This document shows, one piece after another, positions 55,653 through 64,000 of a stretch of DNA of 64,000 bases. Positions within the stretch are counted from its first letter, which is position 1. Each line of letters opens with the position of its first letter. Source of the DNA: Procambarus clarkii (Eukaryota > Arthropoda > Malacostraca > Decapoda > Cambaridae); contig NC_091208.1 of NCBI RefSeq assembly GCF_040958095.1, positions 13,270,263 through 13,334,262 of the forward strand, in the 5' to 3' direction. The notes under the pieces were generated by a model. That model worked only from the letters and a program-made list of their open reading frames with translations, did not search any database and was not told the origin of the DNA. The position numbers were made by a program, and so were the translations under genes.

Positions 55653-56686
55653 TGTTACGAACCCAGATCCAGTGTCCGAGCATGGAGCCGTGACGACCGC
55701 GCCATCTGTGGGTCAGCTCCCGAAACCCCCTCCAAAAGGACGACGACACCTGGTGAGGACGCCGTGAACCAGCTACGAGGGCTAGTTTCCAGTCCCGTTC
55801 AGCACTCTACACCGCCACTCCTGACCTCTGGTGAGGTGGTGCTCCGACGACAGCGCCATCTATGGACTGGATACGTCAGGTGTTTGTGCCCGAGCCCGTA
55901 AGTGAAGTGTTTTAGTGTCCCAGTTATTGATGACGTGTCTGCTTACAGAGCCGACCTGGGACTGCTGTGATAGAAGTGGAGTCAGTCTACCCGAGGCAGC
56001 CAGTCTCCATACCTTGAACTTTGCTGCAGCTGTTGTGAAGTCGTCCCCCTGGAAGAACACTGTGGTGTGTTAGCCTGCCAGTGGAGTGGCAGTAAAAGGA
56101 TTTACCTGGGACCGACTGTTGGAGACGATCATCCACTGGGGTACTGAAGACAGGAGAGTGATTTGTGGTGTCACACGAGGCTCCTGTCTAGGGCGTTCCC
56201 CTTTTATCGTTCGTGGAGTGGCCGGACCAGCCTTGTTGGCTGAGAACCTGCCAGCAGACCAGCTGGACGTGTGTTTGACGGCCTCCACGGCGGTGCCCCC
56301 AGTGGACCTGTGTTTTGGCTGACCTGTGGCCAGGGTAGGCTCAACTTCTGTGGAGAAGTCGTTGTGTGGCCACGAAGAAAGCACCGAGGACTCAGCACCT
56401 AGCTTCTGGATCCAGAGTCTTCAGCAGAAGACTAATTTTGTGAATAATCCCTTTGTCTAGTGTTAATACCCCTCCCCCTTGTGCACTCTTTTATTATATA
56501 TATTTAATCGGTGATGGTGTTAATTATAATATTAAGTTCTTAACTTTCTTTCCCTACTCCCTTTAAGTTACTTGCGTCACGGATCTCATCCCTTGATAGC
56601 CACTACTGGCTTGGGAACGGATATAAATATCTTCCTCTAACAACATCAGAGTAAGGACCCCGTTGCGTCCCGAGAGGGCCGTAACA
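55653..56686 (+). mobile_element. solo LTR (copy 2), 1034 bp
   Basis: TGTTACGA...CGTAACA ends, with target duplication GTCAA at 55648-55652 and 56687-56691. Same family as 27783-28804 in the opposite orientation, visibly diverged (roughly 85-90% identity in the first 250 bp). No internal region. Confidence 0.9.
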
Positions 56687-57361
56687 GTCAATAGTAAAAA
56701 ATTAAATTAAAAGAAAATAAGAAGACACGAGAATGTTCTTGGTTAGAATTTATTTTTAATATGATTCTATATAAAATGTATATGAATTAGGTCATAAACA
56801 ACCATTAATCAATCATCACAAATCAAACTTAGATCCTATAAGATATATGAATTAGGTGGCAAACAACTCTTGCCCCCATACCTCATCAATCAATCAGCAC
56901 AAATCCAACTTAGTACCAAATTACATACACTGTTATTTACCAAGCAAATACTCCAATTTAGTAACAATGAAAGGTGAGAATAATACAGTATAAAAATTTG
57001 CAAATCTACACCTATACTTTTCAATTGTGAAAAGACTTTTAATCTTTTCAGTATGCTTTAAAACCTTTTCATCTTTAAAGGATGGGATTATTTTGAATAT
57101 TTTGGATAGCTCGACTTCTGGGAGAATATATATTATTCTTTTAAATATCTCCTTGAGATCAGTTAGTCCAAAATGTCCTCTCAGATCAACAAAATCACAT
57201 TCTGAATCCTTGCCTTCAAATTGAATTTCAAGGCAGGATGTATTTAAATTACGTTCTATCTCAATGTTAATATCCCAGTCTAATAGTCCATCTTCATGTG
57301 GATTAAATGGATCGAATGTGATAAATAAGGTGCATATATAAGAACATGGTTTGCTCCTTAA

Positions 57362-58936
57362 CCCTTAAACTGCGCATGGCGTATATATACGCCCTGAGTA
57401 ACATGTCCCATGGTGCGCATGGCGTATATATACGCCATAGGGTGCCAGGCCTGATTCAAATGGCCTGCGGCTACACGGGGTTCACAGTAGCTTCCTCAGG
57501 GCTCTTGTAAACAGATGCCATTTTAAAAAAAAATCGTGGGCAATATTCTCAGGTGTGAGAGGCACAGTACTGTTGGAGCAACCAAGGCTGGCGCACGCAG
57601 CATGAGCGAACAGCATTGATGTTCAGCTTGTGACCACAGCATCGCCGAAAAATGTCAAAATAAATATATAATTGTTATTATTTAGCGATGACAATATTAC
57701 AGATGACCAATGACTGTGATATAAATAACCAGGGTTGTGATAATAGCAGGATTGTTGTAATAATTAGCGCTGTGTGAGGAGTGATGCTGAGAGACGGAGG
57801 GAGACAGCATCGTTTACTGACTGTGTGGCCACCTGTTATTGTTTGCGTTCACCATACCAGGTCAGTGGTTCTCTATGGTGAACACAAATGTAGATACTTA
57901 TATATAATGTGTGTATTAGTGTAATAACAGCAAAAGGATTATGCTGGGAGGAGCCATATGGGTGACGGAGGTGACGTCGTCTGCACGATTTCTCTAGCTG
58001 TTTAGAGGGTGGCCACTATGCTCTTTGGGCGCTCTACAAGCTTAGGTTTACAGTTACGGTGCATAAAACATGTAGATATTTATATATAATATGTGTATAT
58101 AGGGTAATAACACTGCAAAAGGTATTTTTGGGGGAGAAAGTTTAGTGCGTGTGACCTTGAAAGAGTGAGGGAGCCGCCAGCCGCCATCTGTGTATAGCGA
58201 CGACTCTTAGTGCCTGAACTAACTATATCAGCTTAGCTGTACAGTTGTGGTGAACAAAATATACACATACTTATATATAACGTCTGTATATAGTGTAATA
58301 ACACCACAACTGGTATTGTTGGGGGAGAAAGTTTAGTGCGTGTGTTGAGGGAGTTGCAGCGAGTGGCTGGCTGGTGTGTGGCGGTAACTCCTCGTTGCTT
58401 TTCGACTCTCAATACCAACTTAGTGGTTCGTTATGGTGACCAAAACATGCCAATACTTATATATAATCTGTGTATAGAGTGTAATAGCAGCAAAACTATT
58501 TGTTTATTGTTTTATAAACATAATAATTGAATCACTAATATGCACATCATACTTTTGAGTATAGCGATTATTAACCACTTTTATTATATAAATATATTAC
58601 AATACACACTATTGAATAATATTACTGCAAAAAAACTAAGAAAAAATCAATCGGAGACATTGAAACAATTAGGTAATAATATCTTTGTGGCAACTCCCAT
58701 CTGTCAACGCGGGTGACGCTGACCGGGTCTGACGACCGCTCCATCAACGCCCACTTTTTGCCAGACTTCCTCGGTCAATTGCGCCCAAAATATGTCACCT
58801 ACGATTTTTTTTTATTTTTTCCGTGCTCAGGGGACACAAATTAACATGTTTAGAAGACGAAAAAAAATTTTTGAATTTTTTTTTTTCTTGCGCACAGGGG
58901 TGTAAATGTCCATATGACCCCTGAGCAGTGTAAGGG
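57362..58936. mobile_element. non-autonomous piggyBac-type DNA element
   Basis: Flanked by TTAA on both sides (57358-57361, 58937-58940). Ends CCCTTAAACTGCGCATGG and (inverted) CCCTTACACTGCTCAGGG form an imperfect ~18-bp terminal repeat. TTAA targeting plus CCC termini is the piggyBac signature. 1575 bp, no transposase ORF. The inside carries four tandem ~185-bp repeats. Confidence 0.85.
57870..58530. repeat. four tandem ~185-bp repeats inside the piggyBac-type element
   Basis: Each unit contains GGTGAACAAAA-like, ACTTATATATAAT, GTGTAATAACA and CAAAA blocks, starting near 57878, 58060, 58247 and 58433. Similarity between units is imperfect. Confidence 0.7.
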
Positions 58937-59132
58937 TTAAGATCCTTCCTTTCTTTTCTTCAGTATTAAAACCAACCATCCATCTATAGGGGTTCATATG
59001 TGGGCCACAATTTTTGTTACCAAGTTGTCCATACCTCTGGGCATCCTCTCTTTTTATTTTCTGGGGTAGAAGATATTTATCATTCTTCGATCGACGTGAA
59101 CGACGACAGCGATGTTGAGAGACTTCTTTCAT

Positions 59133-59445
59133 CTACGAAAAACAAAATCAGTTAAATCATTATCCTAAATATTTTTGAAATTAATTAACAAAACGTCTGA
59201 TACAGAACAAAAGCCTAGAATTATTAAAACAATCCTTTCTAAAGAATTAAATAGTGATACAAAAAATTAAACAAAAAGTTTTTAAAATATACCTTATGTT
59301 TCAAAATGAACCAAATAAAGACTCAAACAATAAACAATGACAAAATTAAATAAAAAAAAATTAAAAACATACTTTATGTTTCAAGTGAGCAACAAAACAA
59401 ACTAAACTCTTCAGTTGTAAAGATGGATAAGCTTTATAGTCAGTT
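59133..59445. other. AT-rich spacer before the LINE
   Basis: Contains the presumed intron upstream of the 59132 start. No other feature. Confidence 0.3.
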
Positions 59446-60164
59446 CCCCCTCCCCGCTCAGCTCGTTGTCGCCGTGTGGGGGCTTCGTGGGCGGCTGCCG
59501 GAGTGTGATGCTCCTTAGGACAGTCCTCTGTCCTTTTCTAGCCTTGTGCTCCTGCTGCCGTCCTCTCCAATTCTGCTGGGCACCTTTTCCTTTTCCTTCT
59601 GTTTCGTTTTTCTCCCCCCTCTTCTCCTATCTGCTTGCCGTTTCCTGCCGACCTTTTGCTCGTTCTGGTTCTTCCATGGACTTCTTCTATTTTGACGCCC
59701 GGGTGCTTGAGGAGGCATACTCATGCACCCGTAGAACTGCAGTACCCGACGTCGAGAGCGAGGGGAACCTTTTATTGTCAATCCCCACTTCGTCACTGAA
59801 CCCGATCTCGACGGACTGTCGGTTTCTTAAGGTGGCGTTTGTGGGGCGTATACTCACGACGCACCCCTAGGAGGCCCCGGCAAGATCGGCGATAGCTTCT
59901 TGTTGGGTGTCCTGCCTCTAATTGTGGCTCCATGGTGGGTGTGGGGGCACATTCGTGAGTGAATTCTTCTTTTCGTCAAGATGATAACCCCTGTTTCGGC
60001 TGCTTCTGGCTTACCTTCTCAGGCTCGTGGGGTGGGCGACCAAGCCCCCGAGTCGGTCCGTATTGGATGACCGGGCTCTGTAGCCTCCGCTGCATTGGGC
60101 CCCGACCTTGCTCCTCCTTTGGCCTCTCTGACTCCTTCCCCTGGCTCCCCTCCCTCCTCTGTGG

Positions 60165-61919
60165 TTGGGTCGAGCCCCAAGCCCCCAGTGGTGGGGCTCG
60201 TCCCCCACCTCGTCCCCTGGCGCGGCTCCTTCTCTAGTTGTAACTACTGCGCCTTTTAACCCCTCTCTCTCTGGGGGTTCTCACCGCCGTCCTCGTCACG
60301 GCCGCCCTCGCTCGATTCCTTCCAGTTCTGCTACCTATCAAGCCTTGTTTGGTCCCACTTCGTGGGCCAAATATTTTGATCTCCTCCCTCTTGATTCTGC
60401 GCCACCTGACGATTTCTCCCTTCATCGACATCTCATTGATTCCGTGGATGCCTCCATTACTTTCAACCCCACTCGTCTCGGTACACGTGTCGTTGCTGCT
60501 CCTTCTCAGGATGCTGCTTCCCGCTTGGCTGCCTTATCCTGCCTTGGCGAGACCCCCGTTCGGGTCTCGAAGAACGCTCAGTTGAATGCCAGTGTTGGCA
60601 CTATTTTCCTCCCGCCCCATGTTGCAACCGGTGTTCGGGACCTGCGCGACTGCCACGACGATATTCGACATATCCTCGCTGCCCAGGGCCATTCTATTCT
60701 CCAGGTGGACACGTTTACTCGTCCCCCTCGTGGTAGTCGCCGTCAACCCCTCCGGGTTGTGAAGATTACCTTTGATGGTAGGACCCTTCCACCCTCTGTC
60801 ATTCTTGCTGGTGCCCGGTGCTCTGTCCAGGAGTACATTCCTTCTCCTCGGCTCTGCAACAAGTGCTGGAGGTTTGGGCATGGTGCCCTCCGCTGCTCCG
60901 GGACTGTCTCTCTCTGTCCTTTGTGTGGTGGCGAAGGTCACTCTAAGTCGGAGTGCACTTCTCCCCAGGCTCGTTGCCTCAACTGCGGTGAGGCCCATCC
61001 TACCTTCTCCCGTGCGTGTGTCCATTACAAGCTTGAGGCAGCCGTCCTCAACCTGAAGCACCGGGAGCGTTTATCTTTTCCTGAGGCGAGGCGCCAGGTT
61101 CGCCGGCTCCCGCCTTATGCTAATATCTCTTATGCTCGCGTGTTGTGCTCTTCCTCTCCTCGTCCTTCCCGCCTTCCTCAGACTCACAACCGTTTCCGGG
61201 CCTTGGACCCTGATGCGCCCACTGCCCCCTCCTCTGTTCCTTTGGGTTCTCTCCTGAAGGATCCTCCTCCTGGTCCTCTGTCTGGGGTTCCCCTTCCTTC
61301 TACCCGGTCTGTCGTGTCTTCTGTGTCTTCTTCCTCGTCCCCCTCCGATCCTCCTTCCCATCCTCTTCCTCCATCTATCGGCTCTCCCCACCGCCTGTCG
61401 GTGCGGGCGGATGTCCATCGCTCTCCTAACGGCCGTCGTGTGTGCTCTCGTTCGGCTTCTCCTGTTGAAACACTGGAATCCGTTGCCCGGTACGTAGTTG
61501 CTGGGACACCGGTCTCTTTAAGTCAGAAGCGTAAGCCTGGCTCCTCTCCTTCCTCTTCCCCGGCGGGTAAGAAGGCTTCGCTTTCTTCCTCAGCTCCTCC
61601 TTCTGGCTCTGTTGCTCCTTCCCCTCCCGTTTCAGTGCTTGCGCCCCCTGTTCCTGCTATGGAGGTTTCTTTGGCCCCTGCTTCCCTTTCGGTTGCTGCT
61701 CTTGCTGGGGTGCACTCCCCTCTTTCTACTCCCCCTCCTCCTGCTGCTGTCCTTGACGGCTCCTCTCCGTTGTCTCCTCCTCTTCCTCCTCCTCCTCCGG
61801 ACCCTGCCCGCCCACCTCTGATCTGTTCTCCCGTTTCCTTCCCTCCGTCTTTGCTCAGTTTACCCATGCCCCCTAACCCTGACTTTGCTGACCCTGATCC
61901 CGACCCTGATATTCTTTAA
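60165..61919 (+). CDS. LINE ORF1 (Gag-like) protein
   Basis: 584-codon frame. Near residues 230-285 three zinc knuckles follow one another: C-N-K-C-W-R-F-G-H, C-P-L-C-G-G-E-G-H and C-L-N-C-G-E-A-H. These are typical of RNA-binding ORF1 proteins of Jockey/I-type LINEs. The second half is Ser/Pro-rich. The true start may lie further up (ATG at 59981, other frame, stopping at 60069), so the N-terminus is probably frameshifted. Confidence 0.75.
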   Translation: MGRAPSPQWWGSSPTSSPGAAPSLVVTTAPFNPSLSGGSHRRPRHGRPRSIPSSSATYQALFGPTSWAKYFDLLPLDSAPPDDFSLHRHLIDSVDASITFNPTRLGTRVVAAPSQDAASRLAALSCLGETPVRVSKNAQLNASVGTIFLPPHVATGVRDLRDCHDDIRHILAAQGHSILQVDTFTRPPRGSRRQPLRVVKITFDGRTLPPSVILAGARCSVQEYIPSPRLCNKCWRFGHGALRCSGTVSLCPLCGGEGHSKSECTSPQARCLNCGEAHPTFSRACVHYKLEAAVLNLKHRERLSFPEARRQVRRLPPYANISYARVLCSSSPRPSRLPQTHNRFRALDPDAPTAPSSVPLGSLLKDPPPGPLSGVPLPSTRSVVSSVSSSSSPSDPPSHPLPPSIGSPHRLSVRADVHRSPNGRRVCSRSASPVETLESVARYVVAGTPVSLSQKRKPGSSPSSSPAGKKASLSSSAPPSGSVAPSPPVSVLAPPVPAMEVSLAPASLSVAALAGVHSPLSTPPPPAAVLDGSSPLSPPLPPPPPDPARPPLICSPVSFPPSLLSLPMPPNPDFADPDPDPDIL

Positions 61920-61984
61920 CGTGCTCTGTTGCTCTTTCGCCTTTGTTTCTTCCTTGTTCTCTGTTTTTGTCCTTTCTCTTCTCG

Positions 61985-62815
61985 TCGTTGTCCATTCTTC
62001 AATGGAACGTTCGAGGTTATTACGCCAATTTCCTCGAACTCCAACTTCTGATTTCGCGGTTTTCGCCCCTTTGTGTCTGTCTCCAGGAGCCAATGCTTGG
62101 TGCTCGTCCTGGTCGTTTTCGTGGCTATTCCTTTCTCTCCCCCCCCCCCAGCCATTGCTGGGGCTTCTAATTCTTCTGCTCTCTTGATTCGGGCTGATGT
62201 TCCCTTTGTTCCTTTACTTTTTCCTTCGCCTCTCCATTGTTCTGCTGCTCGTATCTTTGTGGGGAAATGGTACACAGTTTGTTCCATTTATCTCCCCCCG
62301 AGTGTCCCGCTCTCTCTTCCTGATTTGAAACACCTCCTAGACTCCTTGCCGGAGCCTGTGCTCCTGCTGGGTGACTTCAATTGTCGTCATTCTCTTTGGG
62401 GTGACGTTCTGACGAATACCCGGGGTCGCCTCCTTGAGCCGTTTCTCCCCTCTTCTTCCCTGTCTCTTCTCAATTCTGGTGAGCCCACTCATTTGGACTC
62501 TCGGACTCGCACCCTTTCTTGTCTTGATCTTTCTCTCTGCTCTTCTTCTCTTTACTTGGATTTCACGTGGCAGGTTCTTGATGACCTCCATGGAAGTGAT
62601 CATTTCCCCATCCTTGTTTCCTTTTTCTCTTTTCGCCCTTCCCTCTCTTTCCCTAGGTGGCAGTTTGCTAAGGCAGACTGGACCCTATTTACCCTCAGTG
62701 CTGCTCTCCCTGACCTCTCCCTTCTGCCTCTCTCTCGCGCTCTCCTCCTTTTTCATGACACTGTCTTCAACGCTGCCCTCCGCTCTATTCCTCGCTCTTC
62801 CTCTCGGTCCACGGA
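61985..62815 (+). pseudogene. LINE ORF2 endonuclease domain, frameshifted
   Basis: It starts in the frame with L-Q-W-N-V-R-G and Q-E-P (61990-62148), then shifts at the C10 run (62139-62149) into the frame with L-L-G-D-F-N-C-R-H, W-G and G-S-D-H-F-P-I. These are the conserved APE-type endonuclease residues (Asn, Glu, Asp-x-Asn, Ser-Asp-His). It nicks target DNA for priming. A second 1-nt step near 62813 leads into the RT frame. Confidence 0.75.
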
Positions 62816-64000
62816 AGTGCGTTCCCTGGTGGAATGCGGACTGTGCTTGGGCTGTGCGCTGTAAGCGTGCAGCCTGGAAGAGGCACCGCCGTAGGCAGAC
62901 GACCGATTCTTTTCTTTTCTTTCGGAAAGCGAGTGCGGTGGCCCGTAGGGACATCCGTACGGCTAAACGTAAATGTTGGGCATCTTATGTCTCAACAATT
63001 ACGTCCGAGACCCCTCTGGCCCAGATCTGGAAGCGTATCCGCAAGATAGCGGGTAAGTTCGTTCCCGATGTTTCACCGGTCCTTCACCTCCATGATACTC
63101 TTGTGGCGGACCCGTTGCAGGTCGCTTCCGAACTGGGTTCCCACTTTTCTTCTGTTAGCTCTGGTCTTCATCTTCCCCAATCTTTCCTTCTTCGTAAACC
63201 TGTCCTTGAGTCTCATCCTTTAGATTTCTGCACTCATCTTCAGCTTCCCTATAATGATCCCTTCTCTCTCTCTGAACTTCGTTCTGCCCTGGCCCTCTGC
63301 GGTTCTACGGCGGCGGGCTCCGATGGTATTCATTATGAGATGCTTCGCCGTCTCCCTCCGAGCACGTCTCAGTATTTACTGAGTCTGTATAATCGGATCT
63401 GGGAGTCGTCGTCAGTCCCTGAGGACTGGCTCGATGCCGTTGTCCTCCCTGTTCGCAAACCGGGGTCTCTGGGTACTTCCCCTAAGGACTTTCGCCCTAT
63501 TGCTCTCACAAGTTGTGTCTGCAAACTCTTTGAACGTATGGTTAACGTTCGTCTGATGTGGTTCCTGGAACACCATCACCTCCTCTCCCCTTCTCAATTT
63601 GGTTTCCGCAAGTGCCGCAGCACGACAGATGTCCTGGTGAACTTGGAGGTCTATATTCGTACTGCTTTTGCTGCGAAGACCTCCGTTGTTGCCGTCCTTT
63701 TTGACCTAGAAAAGGCTTACGACACCACTTGGCGTTATCATATCCTATCTCAACTTCATTCTTTTGGCCTTCGTGGTCATCTCCCTCTCTTTCTCCGCAG
63801 CTTCCTCTCTCGTCGTTCCTTTCGGGTGCGCCTTGGTACCGCTCTCTCTCCCTCTTTTCAGCAATACGAAGGTGTGCCCCAGGGTAGTGTTCTGAGCACT
63901 ACTCTTTTTCTTGTTGCCCTCAATGGTCTTCTTTCCTCTCTTCCTTCTGGTGTCTTCTCCGCTCTCTATGTCGATGATCTTACCCTTTGTTGTCAGGGTG
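62815..64000 (+). CDS. LINE ORF2 reverse transcriptase, partial
   Basis: Open to the window edge (about 395 codons). P-W-W-N-A-D-C at the start, then G-S-D-G-I (motif 2a-like), R-P-I-A-L-T-S, L-F-D-L-E-K-A-Y-D-T (catalytic Asp), G-V-P-Q-G-S-V-L and Y-V-D-D-L (catalytic pair). The thumb and C-terminus lie beyond the window. Confidence 0.9.

Larger units (their letters stand above)
56933..59132 (-). pseudogene. unrecognised gene interrupted by a piggyBac-type element
   Basis: The N-terminal part (ATG at 59132, directly after a TTTTTCGTAG acceptor, to 58937) is basic (R-C-R-R-S-R-R-S-K-N-D). The C-terminal part (57361-56933) is open to its stop without a start of its own and reads F-D-P-F-N-P-H-E-D-G, D-L-R-G-H-F-G-L, S-L-F-T-I-E-K-Y-R-C. 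The frames agree if the TTAA is counted once. About 208 codons in all. No family recognised; no other lesion seen. Confidence 0.6.
59446..64000 (+). mobile_element. LINE, 5' part, running off the window
   Basis: A sharp switch to GC-rich DNA occurs near 59446. Order: 5' UTR, ORF1 (zinc knuckles), ORF2 with apurinic-type endonuclease, then reverse transcriptase to the window edge. Jockey/I-like organisation by domain order. Several frame breaks show that it is not active. Confidence 0.9.

Noticed and set aside
60234..62603. Many long minus-strand ORFs in the GC-rich part
   Set aside because: Arg-rich shadows of the LINE frames; no protein character.

Overview
The window reads as nuclear DNA of a decapod crustacean (shrimp, crayfish or lobster type). 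The reasons are spliceosomal introns, dense arthropod-type transposable elements, a cytochrome c copy that looks decapod, and LINE/SINE tails of a kind common in decapods. Family assignments come from reading motifs by eye; no search was run. There are no bacterial features, no rRNA or tRNA genes and no CRISPR array.

Layout. (1) 1-3.9 kb: a spliced gene on the minus strand, resembling an RNA ligase/nucleotidyltransferase and running off the left edge, is cut by a 5'-truncated LINE. It shares a divergent TATA promoter region with a small plus-strand gene. (2) 4.4-14 kb: two small coiled-coil genes share one promoter/leader cassette. Between them lie a Ser-rich spliced gene, a long broken coiled-coil gene and a type II membrane protein. 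(3) 12-20 kb: an inverted pair of paralogous ~356-residue proteins flanks a spliced VWA-domain gene and an EP-repeat protein. (4) 20-27 kb: a compact, AT-rich, intronless cluster holds a tyrosine recombinase, small membrane proteins, a RING protein and an NPS-repeat protein, with overlapping starts and stops. A second compact cluster at 35-37 kb (kinase, Cys-rich protein, small ORF) uses the same A-rich leader before ATG. Together these look like an endogenised large dsDNA virus of arthropods. I found no hallmark gene (polymerase, capsid, per os infectivity factor), so the virus family is unproven.

(5) 27-31 kb: a zinc-finger plus SAM-methyltransferase-like gene is split by a solo LTR and by indels in homopolymers; next to it is a minisatellite that grew from a related LTR fragment. 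(6) 31.8-34.7, 41-45, 50.5-52.1 and 53.7-54.5 kb: five copies of an unrecognised multicopy gene family (family A), two of them with a companion gene (family B). One copy is split by a young, apparently intact Gypsy-type retrotransposon (44962-50531; LTRs differ at 3 of 212 positions; 5-bp target duplication). (7) 37.6-41 kb: a macrodomain protein, a RING protein with an in-frame stop, a Gln/Pro-rich exon and a polyadenylated cytochrome c retrocopy. (8) 52.6-59.1 kb: LINE tail, tRNA-type SINE, a second solo LTR and a piggyBac-type non-autonomous element sitting inside an unknown ORF. (9) 59.4-64 kb: the GC-rich 5' part of a LINE (ORF1, endonuclease, reverse transcriptase) running off the right edge.

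Most virus-like genes carry only one or two lesions (a single stop, a lost start, or a 1-nt indel). This suggests a fairly recent insertion, or in the homopolymer cases assembly error. Two expression architectures coexist: compact genes with an A-run directly before ATG, and TATA-plus-initiator genes with an intron just before or at the start codon.
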